Below are positions 43,901-53,428 of a DNA stretch of 64,000 nucleotides, one piece after another. Position numbers and translations under genes: made by a program. The notes beneath the pieces were generated by a model. It ran no database searches. It saw only the letters and a list, made by a program, of their open reading frames with translations, and was not told where the DNA came from. This DNA is from Shimia sp039969785. Its GTDB lineage: Bacteria > Pseudomonadota > Alphaproteobacteria > Rhodobacterales > Rhodobacteraceae. The stretch spans positions 90,312-154,311 of the forward strand of contig NZ_JBDVNC010000034.1 of assembly GCF_039969785.1 (NCBI RefSeq). Direction: 5' to 3'. Each line of letters opens with the position of its first letter. Within the stretch, counting starts at the first letter, position 1.

Positions 43901-45967
43901 ATGGTAAATCAAGACACACGCAACGACGACCCAATTCAGGTCTATGAAGATATTCTGGAGCATCCAGAGACCGACACACAGGCATTTGCTGTTGGTCTGG
44001 ATAAGACGGTAAAAGCCATCGGCCAAGTCGTGATGTGGGCCAATATTTTGCTGATTACAGCAATTGTTGCGCAAGTTTCGTTTCGCTATCTGGCCAACCA
44101 GAATTTTCCCAAGCTGGATGAGATCCAGTGGCATTTTTACGGGCTCGTCACGATGGTGGGCATTTCCTATGCGCTGGTGACGGATAGCCATGTGCGCGTT
44201 GACGTGTTGCATATGCAGCTGAGCCGTCGGTCGCAGCGCGTTATCGAAGTGATTGGCATTCTGACGCTGTTGGTGCCGTTCATCTACCTGATGATTGATC
44301 AGGGATATGACTATTTCTATGAAAGCCTGCGGGTGAATGAACGCTCAAGCAGTCCGACCGGTCTTCCGGCGCGCTGGGCGTTGAAAGCTGTGATTCCAGC
44401 GTCGTTTGTGTTGCTGGCGCTTGGTGCATTGGCGCGGTTGATCCATGATGGGCACGCGTTGCTGGCCAACTACGAATTCGAACGGCAGGGTCGCGGACTG
44501 CGGATGATCGTGGTGGCGATGATCGGGTTCGCTGTTGTTGCGACCGCGTTGACATTCCTTGTGGAAACCACCGAGGAAAAGCTGGTCGTCGCAATGTTCC
44601 TGACCTTTATCGCGTTGTTGTTCACCGGGTTTCCGGTGGCATGGACGCTGGCCGGGGTGGGCGTTGCCTATTGCGGGTTGGCGTATCTGTTTGACAACGG
44701 GATGATGAATTGGACCGGGTTAGAGGAAACCTTTACCGGTCTTGATTACCTGACGCTGGGCGCTGTGGTGAACCGGGTTTATGCGACCATGTCCAATGCG
44801 GTTTTGGTGGCATTGCCGATGTTCATCTTTATGGGCCTGATGTTGGACGAATCCGGTGTGGCCGAAAAACTGATGACCGCAATGCAGCGTCTGTTTGGCA
44901 AGACCCGTGGTGGCCTGGCCATCACGGTTACGATGATCGGCATCATATTGGCCGCATCAACCGGCATCATCGGCGCCTCTGTGGTTTTGTTGGGGGTCCT
45001 CTCCCTCCCCTCAATGATGGAGCAGAAATACTCCCCCACATTGGCTGCCGGTGTTGTCTCTGCCTCGGGCACGCTGGGCATTCTGATTCCACCGTCGATC
45101 ATGTTGGTGATCATGGCCGACCAGATGGCATTGTCTGTCGGAGACCTGTTTATGGCGGCGGTGTTCCCCGGTGTGATTATCGGTGGCTTGTACCTGACTT
45201 ACATTTTCATCATCGCGCTTATCAAACCGGACGTGGCACCTGTTCCAAGGGATGCCAAATCGCCGGATTGGAAAGCAGTAAAAGCTGTTCTGATCGCGGT
45301 TTTGCCGACGCTTGGTCTTATCCTTGCGGTTCTCGGTTCGATCTTTGGAGGTCTTGCCACTCCAACCGAAGCTTCGGGCATTGGCGCATTGGGCGCAACA
45401 TTGCTGGCGCTGGGCTATCGCAAGTTGACCTTTAAGAAACTGGTAAATGTGTTGGTTTCGACCTTCAACACGACCGCTTACATCTTTGCGATTTTCCTTG
45501 GCGCCACCGTTTTCTCCTATGTTCTGCGCGAACTGGGTGGGGATGAGTTGATTGAGCACATGATTGGTTCGACAGGGCTTGGGCCAACGGGTACAATCAT
45601 GTTCATCCTGTTCATCGTGTTCCTGCTTGGGTTCGTGCTGGACTGGATCGAGATCACGTTGATTGTTCTGCCGCTGATGCGCCCCATCGTAAATGGGCTG
45701 GGCATGGACATTCCGGGATTTGGGGTCATTGATGAGCCATCGCTGGTGTGGTTCGTGATCCTTGTGGCCGTCACGTTGCAGACATCGTTCCTGACGCCGC
45801 CGGTTGGATTTGCGCTGTTTTATCTTAAGGGTGTCGCCCCCAAGGAGATTAGCCTGATGCACATCTATCGTGGCGTGATACCGTTTGTTCTGTTGCAGTT
45901 GACGGGCCTCGCGCTTGTGTTCCTGTGGCCTGCGCTGGCTACGTGGTTGCCTTCGGTTGCCTATTAA
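43901..45967 (+). CDS. Fused TRAP permease DctQM
   Basis: A 688-residue membrane protein. Residues about 25-195 are the small DctQ part (four helices; FPKLDEIQWHFYGLVTMVGI). From about 210 the large DctM part follows, with ILAASTGIIGASVVLLGVLSL, SGTLGILIPPSIMLV and TPTEASGIGA marking the IT-superfamily sodium-coupled transport core. The fusion of Q and M in one chain is a known variant. It imports the solute delivered by the preceding binding protein using a sodium gradient. A second, unfused TRAP set is at 50539-53428. Confidence 0.9.
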   Translation: MVNQDTRNDDPIQVYEDILEHPETDTQAFAVGLDKTVKAIGQVVMWANILLITAIVAQVSFRYLANQNFPKLDEIQWHFYGLVTMVGISYALVTDSHVRVDVLHMQLSRRSQRVIEVIGILTLLVPFIYLMIDQGYDYFYESLRVNERSSSPTGLPARWALKAVIPASFVLLALGALARLIHDGHALLANYEFERQGRGLRMIVVAMIGFAVVATALTFLVETTEEKLVVAMFLTFIALLFTGFPVAWTLAGVGVAYCGLAYLFDNGMMNWTGLEETFTGLDYLTLGAVVNRVYATMSNAVLVALPMFIFMGLMLDESGVAEKLMTAMQRLFGKTRGGLAITVTMIGIILAASTGIIGASVVLLGVLSLPSMMEQKYSPTLAAGVVSASGTLGILIPPSIMLVIMADQMALSVGDLFMAAVFPGVIIGGLYLTYIFIIALIKPDVAPVPRDAKSPDWKAVKAVLIAVLPTLGLILAVLGSIFGGLATPTEASGIGALGATLLALGYRKLTFKKLVNVLVSTFNTTAYIFAIFLGATVFSYVLRELGGDELIEHMIGSTGLGPTGTIMFILFIVFLLGFVLDWIEITLIVLPLMRPIVNGLGMDIPGFGVIDEPSLVWFVILVAVTLQTSFLTPPVGFALFYLKGVAPKEISLMHIYRGVIPFVLLQLTGLALVFLWPALATWLPSVAY

Positions 45968-45978
45968 GGAGAGGCAGA

Positions 45979-47661
45979 ATGTCTGATCAGGATCTTATCC
46001 GTGCGCTGCGTCAAATCGTCGGATCACGACATCTGTTGACGGGTGACAAGAAAACCGAACGGTTCCGTAAAGGGTTCCGTTCGGGGCAGGGGGACGCCTT
46101 GTGCGTCGTCCAGCCGGGCAGTCTGGTCGAACAGTGGCGTGTTTTGCAGGCCTGTGTGGCAGCGGACAAGATCGTGATCATGCAGGCGGCCAACACTGGT
46201 TTGACGGAGGGCAGTACCCCTAATGGCAACTATGATCGAGGTGTCGTTCTGATCAACACCCGCCGCATGGACGCGCTGCATCTATTGCGGGATGGCAAGC
46301 AGGTTCTGGCTCTGCCGGGCTCGACGCTTTTTGCTTTGGAGAAACTGCTTGATCCGTTGGGGCGACAACCGCATTCGGTCATCGGATCGTCTTGTATCGG
46401 TGCGTCCGTTGTCGGGGGAGTGTGCAACAATTCGGGTGGTTCGCTGATCGAGCGGGGACCGTCTTATACCGAGCTGTCCTTGTTTGCGCAGATCGACGAG
46501 AGTGGAAAGCTTTCTCTGGTAAATCACCTTGGGCTTTCTTTGGGGGATGACCCCGAAGACATTCTGACCCGCGTGCAAAACGGGTCCATCACGGACGCCG
46601 ATCTGGAGCCGACAAATAAGAAAGCGTCGGATACTGAATACCTGAAAGTAGTGCGCGATGTTGAGGCGGACACGCCCGCGCGGTTCAATGGCGACAAGCG
46701 GTGTTTGCACGAAAGCGCGGGGTGTGCTGGTAAGCTGGCGGTGTTTGCCGTGCGGCTGGACACCTATCCCAAGAATGGGCGTGAGCAGGTTATCTATATT
46801 GGGACCAATGATCCGAATGATCTGACCGACCTGCGCCGACATATGCTCGCCGAGTTTGAGACACTGCCGGTCAGCGCCGAATACATGCACCGCGAAGTGT
46901 TCGATATCACCACCAAATACGGCAAAGACACCATGGTGATGATCGATAAGTTGGGCACCGATCGATTGCCGACGTTTTTTGCGCTGAAAGGCGCGGTTGA
47001 TGCACGGTTTAACAAAATCCCATTGCTGCGCGGCTTCACCGACAAATTCATGCAAGTGCTCAGCGCGCTGTGGCCGCGTGTTTTGCCGAAACGGATGCTG
47101 GAATATCGCGATCGGTTTGAGCATCATCTGATCCTTAAGGCCAAGGACGGCGGTATCGCAGAGGCTGAGCAGTATCTGAGAAAGGCGTTTGCGGGCAAAG
47201 AGGCCGATTATTTCATGTGCGCGCCCCGCGAAGGCAAGCTGGCCGGGCTGCACCGTTTTGCGGCGGCAGGCGCGGCGATCCGTTATCAGAATGTACACGC
47301 ATCCGAGGTGGAAGACATTCTGGCGTTGGATATTGCGCTGAAACGAAACGAGCGCGACTGGATGGAAGAATTGCCTGAAGAGATCAATGATCAGCTCGTG
47401 CATCGTCTCTATTACGGTCACTTTATGTGCCACGTTTTGCATCAGGATTACATCGTGCGCAAAGGTGCCGACGTCAAAGCGCTGAAGGCGCAAATGTTGG
47501 AATTGTTGGAGGCGCGCGGTGCCGAATACCCGGCTGAGCACAATGTTGGCCACCTCTACGCAGCCAAACCGGATCTTGCCGCATTCTATAAGTCTGTTGA
47601 TCCAACCAATTCAATGAACCCCGGCATTGGGAAGATGTCTAAGAAGAAATTCTATGGCTGA
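45979..47661 (+). CDS. dld: Quinone-dependent D-lactate dehydrogenase (Dld type)
   Basis: A 560-residue protein, close to E. coli Dld (571), from the ATG behind AGGAGAGG. The FAD-binding PCMH part includes MQAANTGLTEGSTP (about 72-85) and SSCIGASVVGGVCNNSGG. The C-terminal membrane-binding/lactate domain has LHRFAAAGAAIRY and ends SMNPGIGKMSKKKFYG. It oxidises D-lactate to pyruvate and passes electrons to quinone at the inner membrane. It follows the TRAP permease by 11 bp and forms with it an uptake-and-oxidation operon. Its end overlaps the convergent CPBP gene by 23 bp. Confidence 0.93.
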   Translation: MSDQDLIRALRQIVGSRHLLTGDKKTERFRKGFRSGQGDALCVVQPGSLVEQWRVLQACVAADKIVIMQAANTGLTEGSTPNGNYDRGVVLINTRRMDALHLLRDGKQVLALPGSTLFALEKLLDPLGRQPHSVIGSSCIGASVVGGVCNNSGGSLIERGPSYTELSLFAQIDESGKLSLVNHLGLSLGDDPEDILTRVQNGSITDADLEPTNKKASDTEYLKVVRDVEADTPARFNGDKRCLHESAGCAGKLAVFAVRLDTYPKNGREQVIYIGTNDPNDLTDLRRHMLAEFETLPVSAEYMHREVFDITTKYGKDTMVMIDKLGTDRLPTFFALKGAVDARFNKIPLLRGFTDKFMQVLSALWPRVLPKRMLEYRDRFEHHLILKAKDGGIAEAEQYLRKAFAGKEADYFMCAPREGKLAGLHRFAAAGAAIRYQNVHASEVEDILALDIALKRNERDWMEELPEEINDQLVHRLYYGHFMCHVLHQDYIVRKGADVKALKAQMLELLEARGAEYPAEHNVGHLYAAKPDLAAFYKSVDPTNSMNPGIGKMSKKKFYG

Positions 47662-48487
47662 CGGAGACGGGAATGACAGAGGTTACGGCACCGTTTTTCG
47701 AAAACATAGTGTCTCGGTTCCACCACACGACAAATAAGGTCACGCCCACAAGAATCCATGTGTCGTAGGGTTGGGCATCCGGCCAGAACGGGTTGATGAG
47801 TTGCCAGTGAAAAAGCACTGGCCACAGAAGGCTGCCCCCAGAGCGGTTGAAGATCGGTGTGACCAGAACCGCAAGCGTGATGTTCCCGATCAGGAAGGGC
47901 AGGAAGTTCCAATTGCCGAAAACTGTGCCTGACAGGAAAAATGCAGGCACGTGCCAGATGCCCCAGATCGTTCCAATAAAGGCGCCGGCCCAAACAGGCG
48001 CGACGTGACGTTGGAGGATGGGTTGCGCAATGCCGCGCCATCCGAATTCCTCAATCGGTCCGAGGAACAGCATCATAAAGAGAACGGCAATCAACCCCGA
48101 CGTTCCTTCCGGGGGAAGCGGCGCCAATACTGAGCCGCCTTTGAGCAACGAGCCCATCATGTAAACAACCGGGATTCCAATCAGGATGAAGCCAACCCAT
48201 CCCGGGGCGCACCGCCAAAGGAAGAGGCGGGAGAGAAACGCCCTGAGGCCGGGTAGTCCAGAGAAATACAGCACCAGAGTAAATGCGGAGATCGCTGGCG
48301 CCCAGGTTGCAAGGAAGAAAAATGGGTGTGTGCCGCTGATTTCGCCGAATTTGGAGGATGCCCAGACAGGCCAGAGAATATAGATGCCGACCACACCCCA
48401 AGTGATTGCAAATGTAAGCCCAAAAAACACCCACATCGCCGTCGAAGGAACTCGGGGCAGGGGGGTGAGGGGTGTCGTGTCGATCAT
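47639..48487 (-). CDS. CPBP-family intramembrane metalloprotease
   Basis: A 282-residue polytopic protein from the ATG at 48487; an ATG 66 nt upstream is possible and neither has a clear ribosome site. Motif 1 GPIEEFGWRGI (EExxxR) and motif 2 IWGIWHVPAFF with its histidine are the glutamate/histidine active-site elements of Rce1/CAAX-like proteases. Bacterial members process or protect against peptides. It lies downstream of a TetR repressor gene on the same strand, so it is probably that repressor's target. Confidence 0.85.
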   Translation of the reverse strand: MIDTTPLTPLPRVPSTAMWVFFGLTFAITWGVVGIYILWPVWASSKFGEISGTHPFFFLATWAPAISAFTLVLYFSGLPGLRAFLSRLFLWRCAPGWVGFILIGIPVVYMMGSLLKGGSVLAPLPPEGTSGLIAVLFMMLFLGPIEEFGWRGIAQPILQRHVAPVWAGAFIGTIWGIWHVPAFFLSGTVFGNWNFLPFLIGNITLAVLVTPIFNRSGGSLLWPVLFHWQLINPFWPDAQPYDTWILVGVTLFVVWWNRDTMFSKNGAVTSVIPVSVSHRISS

Positions 48488-48595
48488 GGCACGTTGCCGT
48501 GAGACGTTTTCGGGGCATTGATGTAGCACAAGCGATGGCCAGGCAGTTTGCATGTGTCCCGGTTGGGCCGCAGTGGTGGTCGTCGACGCGCCATT

Positions 48596-49225
48596 TTATG
48601 ATTCCAAAGTTGGGTTCATGAAATCAAAGCTCCCCGGAGCCGCCCCGAGCGTTTTTTCGATCAACTCCTGCGCAATTTCCCGTCGCTCTCGAATTTCTTG
48701 GTCAGAAAACTGAAAGAGCCCGCCATCAAGCAGGAATTGCGTCGCGACAAACACATACTGAATTCTTGCGAGAGGTCGGTCGGCAGCGAACACCCCTTCT
48801 TGGTTCCCCTGCGAGACGATTTTGGCAAATATCGGCGAAAGCTGAAGTACGGATTTGACGTTGGTCAGCTCGTGTAACTCGCGGTTCTCGGGCAGATGCA
48901 AAATGTCAGAAATGTCTTGAGTGTCGACGTTGCCAACGTGGCTGTTCGTCAAAAGCGTTTCAAATTTTGCAAGGGCGCTGAGAGACGGGTTATCCGCAAT
49001 ATCCTTGGCGTATTCGACGATTTGGCCGAGGGTTTGGTCGGCGATCGCTTCGAGAATGGCCTCTTTGGATTTGAAGTAATAATAGAACGTCCCTTTGGCG
49101 ATACCTATGCGCTGGATAATCATTTCAACAGAACATTTGGCGTAACCAACTTCGCGAAACAGCCGCTCGGCGGTCTGAACGATCTCTAACCGTCTTTCTT
49201 CGGGTGCTTTGGTAATACGGGCCAT
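48596..49225 (-). CDS. TetR-family repressor
   Basis: A 209-residue regulator. The helix-turn-helix is residues 10-55 (VEMIIQRIGIAKGTFYYYFKSK). The C-terminal ligand domain is helical with no clear ligand motif. A perfect palindrome lies 34-50 bp upstream of its start, so it probably represses itself and the CPBP protease gene downstream. The inducer is unknown. Confidence 0.85.
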   Translation of the reverse strand: MARITKAPEERRLEIVQTAERLFREVGYAKCSVEMIIQRIGIAKGTFYYYFKSKEAILEAIADQTLGQIVEYAKDIADNPSLSALAKFETLLTNSHVGNVDTQDISDILHLPENRELHELTNVKSVLQLSPIFAKIVSQGNQEGVFAADRPLARIQYVFVATQFLLDGGLFQFSDQEIRERREIAQELIEKTLGAAPGSFDFMNPTLES

Positions 49226-49258
49226 TTGTACGTCCTTGGTTTACATCTTTCTACACAC

Positions 49259-49275
49259 TGACTGACAGTCAGTCA
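49259..49275. promoter_or_regulatory. Perfect palindromic TetR operator
   Basis: TGACTGAC-A-GTCAGTCA is a perfect 17-bp inverted repeat, 34 bp before the TetR start codon. Size and symmetry fit dimer binding by a TetR/AcrR-type repressor. Confidence 0.8.
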
Positions 49276-49357
49276 ATTCAATGTGAAGCGCTCTCTGTAT
49301 CGACGAAATTGGGAGTAAGCCGCCGTCCGGCGGTGCAGCGGTAGAACTGAGCGGGGC

Positions 49358-50542
49358 TTATTCAGAACTGAGCGCTTTGATTGCGCCTTGCAGTTCAGCC
49401 AACCCTTTGAGGCGACCCAAATAGGAATATCCGGGGTTCACTGTTGCCGTGGTTTCAAAGTCGAGCAGATGGCCGTGATCCGCGCGATATGGCAACCGGG
49501 CGTCATTTCGGCTGACATTCAGAAGTTCCCGAATCACAGCAACCATATCGGCGCTGCCTTCGTACACGGCGGCTTCGTGAAAGCTGCCATCGGGTTCGCA
49601 CAGCACATTGCGCAGATGGGCAAAGTGGACATGATCGCCAAATTCCCGCGCCATCGCTGGCAAATCATTGTCGAGCCGAGCGCCCAGAGAGCCTGTGCAA
49701 AATGTCAGGCCGTTGGCGGGGCTGGGGTGCGCCTTTAGCACAGCGTGCAAATCATCTGCGGTCGAGACACAGCGTGGCAATCCAAACAAAGGTCTGGGTG
49801 GGTCGTCCGGGTGGATGGCAAGATGAACGCCCAGCTCTTCTGCTTTGGGAGCGACTTCTTTCAGAAAAGATGTCAGGTTCGCACGCAGGTCGTTATGTGA
49901 CAGCGCGCTAAATTTATTGATCTCTGTAAGCAGTTGCTCTGTCGTGAAAGACATCGCGCTGCCCGGCAGGCCCGCGATGATATTGCGCTGCAGCGCCTCG
50001 TCGTCATCTTCTGTCATACTGACGTGACGCTCATGCGCGGCGCTTAGCAGCGTTTCAGAATAATCGGCCTTGGCATTTGGGCGCATCAGGATGTGCACGT
50101 CAAAAATGACGAAGTCGATCATATCAAAGCGCAATGCCTGCCCGCGCCCGTCGATAGGATAAGCGAGGTCTGTGCGTGTCCAGTCGAGTAGCGGCATGAA
50201 ATTGTAGCATATCGTTTTGACACCAGCCTCTGCCAGAGCCTGCATTGTGCTGATCCAAGCCTGCATTTCCGGTTTGGCGGCGCTGCCTTGTAATTTGATC
50301 GCGTCTGGCATCCAGATCGATTCACACACGTCCCATGTCAGGCCGTGGTCTTCGATCATTTCGTTGATCCGGGCAATCTCTTGCCGAGGCCAATCCTGAC
50401 CCGGAGCACAATCGTGCAGTGCGGTCACGATGCCATCGGCACCTGCTTGCCTGATCTGGGTCAGGGTGATCGGGTCGTTTGGCCCGAACCATCGCCAGAC
50501 AGGTTTCATTGATTGGTGGTGGGCGTTGCTATCTTTTGTCAT
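49358..50542 (-). CDS. uxuA: Mannonate dehydratase
   Basis: A 394-residue TIM-barrel enzyme from the ATG at 50542 overlapping the DctM stop. It dehydrates D-mannonate to 2-keto-3-deoxygluconate in hexuronate catabolism, using a divalent metal. Landmarks: MKPVWRWFGPNDPITL near the start, VCYNFMP-like CYNFMPLLDWTRTDL, and the metal-ligand region LAIHPDDPP, FCTGSLGAR, HFAHLRNV and ADHGH. It is the last gene of a TRAP operon, so the transporter likely imports glucuronate, galacturonate or mannonate. Confidence 0.93.
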   Translation of the reverse strand: MTKDSNAHHQSMKPVWRWFGPNDPITLTQIRQAGADGIVTALHDCAPGQDWPRQEIARINEMIEDHGLTWDVCESIWMPDAIKLQGSAAKPEMQAWISTMQALAEAGVKTICYNFMPLLDWTRTDLAYPIDGRGQALRFDMIDFVIFDVHILMRPNAKADYSETLLSAAHERHVSMTEDDDEALQRNIIAGLPGSAMSFTTEQLLTEINKFSALSHNDLRANLTSFLKEVAPKAEELGVHLAIHPDDPPRPLFGLPRCVSTADDLHAVLKAHPSPANGLTFCTGSLGARLDNDLPAMAREFGDHVHFAHLRNVLCEPDGSFHEAAVYEGSADMVAVIRELLNVSRNDARLPYRADHGHLLDFETTATVNPGYSYLGRLKGLAELQGAIKALSSE

Positions 50543-51849
50543 TTGAACGTCATCGGCATTAGGGTGCGGGGTAGCCACAGGGCGATTTCGGGGAACAAGA
50601 TGATCAACAGCAGGATCAAGAGCATGGGTGCCAGAATGATGACCACATCGCGCATCACATTCACCACGTTCAGGCCCCCGATTGCGGCGGATATCAGCAA
50701 ACACAGCCCATAGGGGGGCGTGACCAGTCCGAATGCAAGTGAGATTATCCCGATGATCGCAAAGGCGACAGGATGAATACCAGCGGCTGTCGCCACCGGA
50801 AGCAAAACTGTGCCAAGGATGATGATCGTCGGGATCGCGTCAATGAACAGGCCAAAGAACAGAAACAATGCAGCAATAATCAAAGCGGTGCCAACATACC
50901 CCATTTGATAGGCCGTCAGGCCGTCCACGACCATGCGGGGCACGTTGTAGAATGCCAGCATCCAGCCAAAGGCCGAAGCGGTTCCGATCGCGAACAGCGA
51001 AATCGATGCGAACCGACCGGTGTCGTAGAAGATGCCGCCCAGATCCCTGAACGTGACCGTGCGATAGACGAAGGCACCAAGGAACAACGCATAGGCCGCC
51101 GCGATAATGGCGCTTTCGGTGGGGGTTACGATACCGCCGACAATGCCGCCGATTACAAGGACGGGTGTCAGCATCGCCAGAAACGCGCCTTTGAAGGCTT
51201 TCCAAAATTGCGCGAAAGTCGGCTTTAGCGCGATTGGATAGTCGTAAACCTTTGCATAGCCATAGACGGTCGCCATCAAGGCGCCGCCGATCAGCAAGCC
51301 GGGAATGGCACCCGCGAGGAACAGCGCCCCTACAGACATTTGCATGACGCCGCCCCAGACAACCATCAGGATGCTCGGTGGAATGATCACGCCCATAACG
51401 GATGAACAGGCCGTGATCGCGACGGCAAAACGTGTGTCATAGCCCTCTTTGACCATGGCCGGGATCAGGATTTTGCCGCATCCGGCGGCGTCCGCGGTGG
51501 ATGATCCGGAAATGCCGGCAAACAGCATGGAAACCGCTACATTTACGTGGCCAAGCCCGCCGGGCAACCACCCTGTCAGCACGCGGGCAAAGTCGATCAA
51601 TCGGGCGGTAATCTTGCCCGAGTTCATCAGGTTGGCGGCCAGCAAAAAGAACGGCACGGCGAGCAGAATGAACGAATTATAGGACTGGAACATGCGGTCC
51701 AGAATGATGAAGGGGGTCAGCCGGATGTCCAGCATGACAATGGGGATTGTTGCTATGCCCAACGCGAATGCCACTGGCACACGGATGAAAATCAGAAACA
51801 AAAACCCGCCAACCAGAATGGAGCAGGCAACGCCGGTCGTGATAATCAT
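50539..51849 (-). CDS. TRAP permease large subunit (DctM), hexuronate system
   Basis: A 436-residue membrane protein with about 12 helices. LFAGISGSSTADAAGCGKILIPAM, PPSILMVVWGGVMQ and VTPTESAIIAAAYALFLG are hallmarks of DctM. It overlaps both dctQ and uxuA by ATGA, so transport and dehydration are made together. Confidence 0.9.
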   Translation of the reverse strand: MIITTGVACSILVGGFLFLIFIRVPVAFALGIATIPIVMLDIRLTPFIILDRMFQSYNSFILLAVPFFLLAANLMNSGKITARLIDFARVLTGWLPGGLGHVNVAVSMLFAGISGSSTADAAGCGKILIPAMVKEGYDTRFAVAITACSSVMGVIIPPSILMVVWGGVMQMSVGALFLAGAIPGLLIGGALMATVYGYAKVYDYPIALKPTFAQFWKAFKGAFLAMLTPVLVIGGIVGGIVTPTESAIIAAAYALFLGAFVYRTVTFRDLGGIFYDTGRFASISLFAIGTASAFGWMLAFYNVPRMVVDGLTAYQMGYVGTALIIAALFLFFGLFIDAIPTIIILGTVLLPVATAAGIHPVAFAIIGIISLAFGLVTPPYGLCLLISAAIGGLNVVNVMRDVVIILAPMLLILLLIILFPEIALWLPRTLMPMTFK

Positions 51850-52340
51850 TGGGCTGCTTTCTTGGTGGCTTTGTAGTCAGAAAAGGCTTCGTAAAGGCGG
51901 TAGGCGGTAAAGACGGTCCATACGGCGCCCGCAATTGGAACGGTTATGTAGGTCCACAACAGATTGGCCCGCATCATGACCGAACTTTGGATCGTGCCGA
52001 CCTTGGCATATTCAATGCCGTACCAAGCAAACAGACCGGCAAAGACCCCGACGAACAGGTAAACGACGCCTTTTTGGATGAGAATGCCCAGCGGGCTTGC
52101 GGCGTCTGGGGTTACCACGACATCGAAATGCGTCCCCTCCCAAACAGCGACCATTGAACCGATCATGACAACCCAGACAAAGATGAATGTCGCCAGTTCT
52201 TCGGTCCAGAGATAAACAGGAATAATGCCCGTATAACGGGCAAGGACTTGCATTCCGACAGGGACGGCAAGGGATGCCATCAGGATGCCCAGGATAATTC
52301 GGAGCCCTTGGCAGGTGTTTTCGAGGAGACGCCCAATCAT
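51846..52340 (-). CDS. TRAP permease small subunit (DctQ), hexuronate system
   Basis: A 164-residue protein with four helices and the LWTEELATFIFVWVVMIGS motif of DctQ. It works with the DctM encoded next. The start follows a strong hairpin after dctP, so permease translation or transcription is probably lower than that of the binding protein. Confidence 0.87.
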   Translation of the reverse strand: MIGRLLENTCQGLRIILGILMASLAVPVGMQVLARYTGIIPVYLWTEELATFIFVWVVMIGSMVAVWEGTHFDVVVTPDAASPLGILIQKGVVYLFVGVFAGLFAWYGIEYAKVGTIQSSVMMRANLLWTYITVPIAGAVWTVFTAYRLYEAFSDYKATKKAAQ

Positions 52341-52384
52341 ACTGGTATTGCCTTAAAGCTGTGGATGCATGGTCCAGACAGGAA

Positions 52385-52414
52385 AAGACACCCCCTGCGA
52401 AAAGGGGGTGTCTT
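52385..52414 (-). terminator. Strong hairpin between dctP and dctQ
   Basis: AAGACACCCCCT pairs perfectly with AGGGGGTGTCTT around a 6-base loop. On the minus strand it is followed by TTCC, a poor U-run, so it is likely a partial terminator that favours the binding-protein mRNA. Confidence 0.75.
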
Positions 52415-52423
52415 CAGATTGTA

Positions 52424-53428
52424 TTACATTCCGCGAACAGATGTCAGAAGATCAGTGGCTTCGATCTCTGCTGCGAATGCGTCTTGTACTGGAATAACCA
52501 TCTCGAGCAGCTTTTCGCGACCTTCGAATTCCTGAACGAACACCTGACCGGCGTCGACCATTTCCTGCAGTTTGATCCCGTCTTCACCGGATTCCAGCGC
52601 GCGCCCAAATGCGCCGGCTTCGGCACCAGCTTCCAGAACCGCAGCTTGCAGCGCTTCCGGCAGGGCGCGGAATTTTTTACCGCTCATCACGATGGGGCGC
52701 ACGGTGATTGTGTGCTTGGTCAGCGTGACGTGTGGCGCAACTTCGTAGAACTTTAGGTTCTGGATCGAGGCGGCCTCGTTTTCAAAGCCAGCGATAACAC
52801 CGGATTGGATCGCATTGTATACTTCGTTGTAGGCAATCGCAGAAGGTGCGGCTGTCAGAGCGTCAAAGATTTGCGCCTGAATAGGGGCGCCCATAACGCG
52901 CATTTTGTGGCCCTTCAGCTCATCAAGGTTGCCGATGGGTTCAGACGATACGAGGTTGCGCACGCCGCCGCCAGTATAGCCGATGACCATGATGTCGGCG
53001 TTGTCCAGCAGCTGTTTTTCCAGCGGGCCAAACGCGTCCGACGACAGAACTGTGTTCCAGTGATCAAGGTCACGGAACAGGAACGGCATGTCCATCAGTG
53101 GGATCGCAGGTGCGAACTTGGCCATGTTGGACGGTGCCATGATGGTGTAGTCAATGGCGACGCCCTGCTGCAGGAAGTTGACATAGTCTTTTTCCACGCC
53201 CAGCTCGCCGTTCAGACGCAGATCGAACGTCGCAGCGCCCGGTGCTTTTTCTTCTACCAGTCGTGCAAATTCGCGCATGGTTTTGGTGAAGGCGTGGTTG
53301 TCGTCAAACATGCTTGCGCCGCGCAACGTGACGTCTTGTGCGAAGGCTGGCATTGCCGCTGCAACGCCAACTGCCAGCGCCAATGCGCCCGCAATTGCTT
53401 TGCGTTTGCTCGAGTCAAAAATGGTCAT
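52424..53428 (-). CDS. TRAP binding protein (DctP), hexuronate type
   Basis: A 334-residue periplasmic protein from the ATG at 53428 behind GGGAGG. The signal peptide ends AFAQ near 31. It carries GELGVEKDYVNFLQQG, RVMGAPIQAQIFDALTAAP and NAIQSGVIAGFENE; the arginine of the RVM segment normally binds the ligand carboxylate. The uxuA gene in the operon suggests a hexuronate or related sugar acid. Confidence 0.88.
   Translation of the reverse strand: MTIFDSSKRKAIAGALALAVGVAAAMPAFAQDVTLRGASMFDDNHAFTKTMREFARLVEEKAPGAATFDLRLNGELGVEKDYVNFLQQGVAIDYTIMAPSNMAKFAPAIPLMDMPFLFRDLDHWNTVLSSDAFGPLEKQLLDNADIMVIGYTGGGVRNLVSSEPIGNLDELKGHKMRVMGAPIQAQIFDALTAAPSAIAYNEVYNAIQSGVIAGFENEAASIQNLKFYEVAPHVTLTKHTITVRPIVMSGKKFRALPEALQAAVLEAGAEAGAFGRALESGEDGIKLQEMVDAGQVFVQEFEGREKLLEMVIPVQDAFAAEIEATDLLTSVRGM

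Noticed and set aside
45011..45862. 283-codon minus-strand frame opposite dctQM
   Set aside because: Shadow of a membrane-protein gene; very rich in Gln, Asn, Arg and His with no motif.
46282..47553. Long minus-strand reading frame of 423 codons opposite dld
   Set aside because: It mirrors the clearly real D-lactate dehydrogenase frame, has no family motif and a composition typical of antisense shadows in GC-rich genes.
49955..49985. A fifth hairpin copy (CTGCCCGGCAGGC) inside the mannonate dehydratase gene
   Set aside because: Only the left block matches; it encodes the normal LPGSA residues of the enzyme and lacks the GAGAGGG end and stem.
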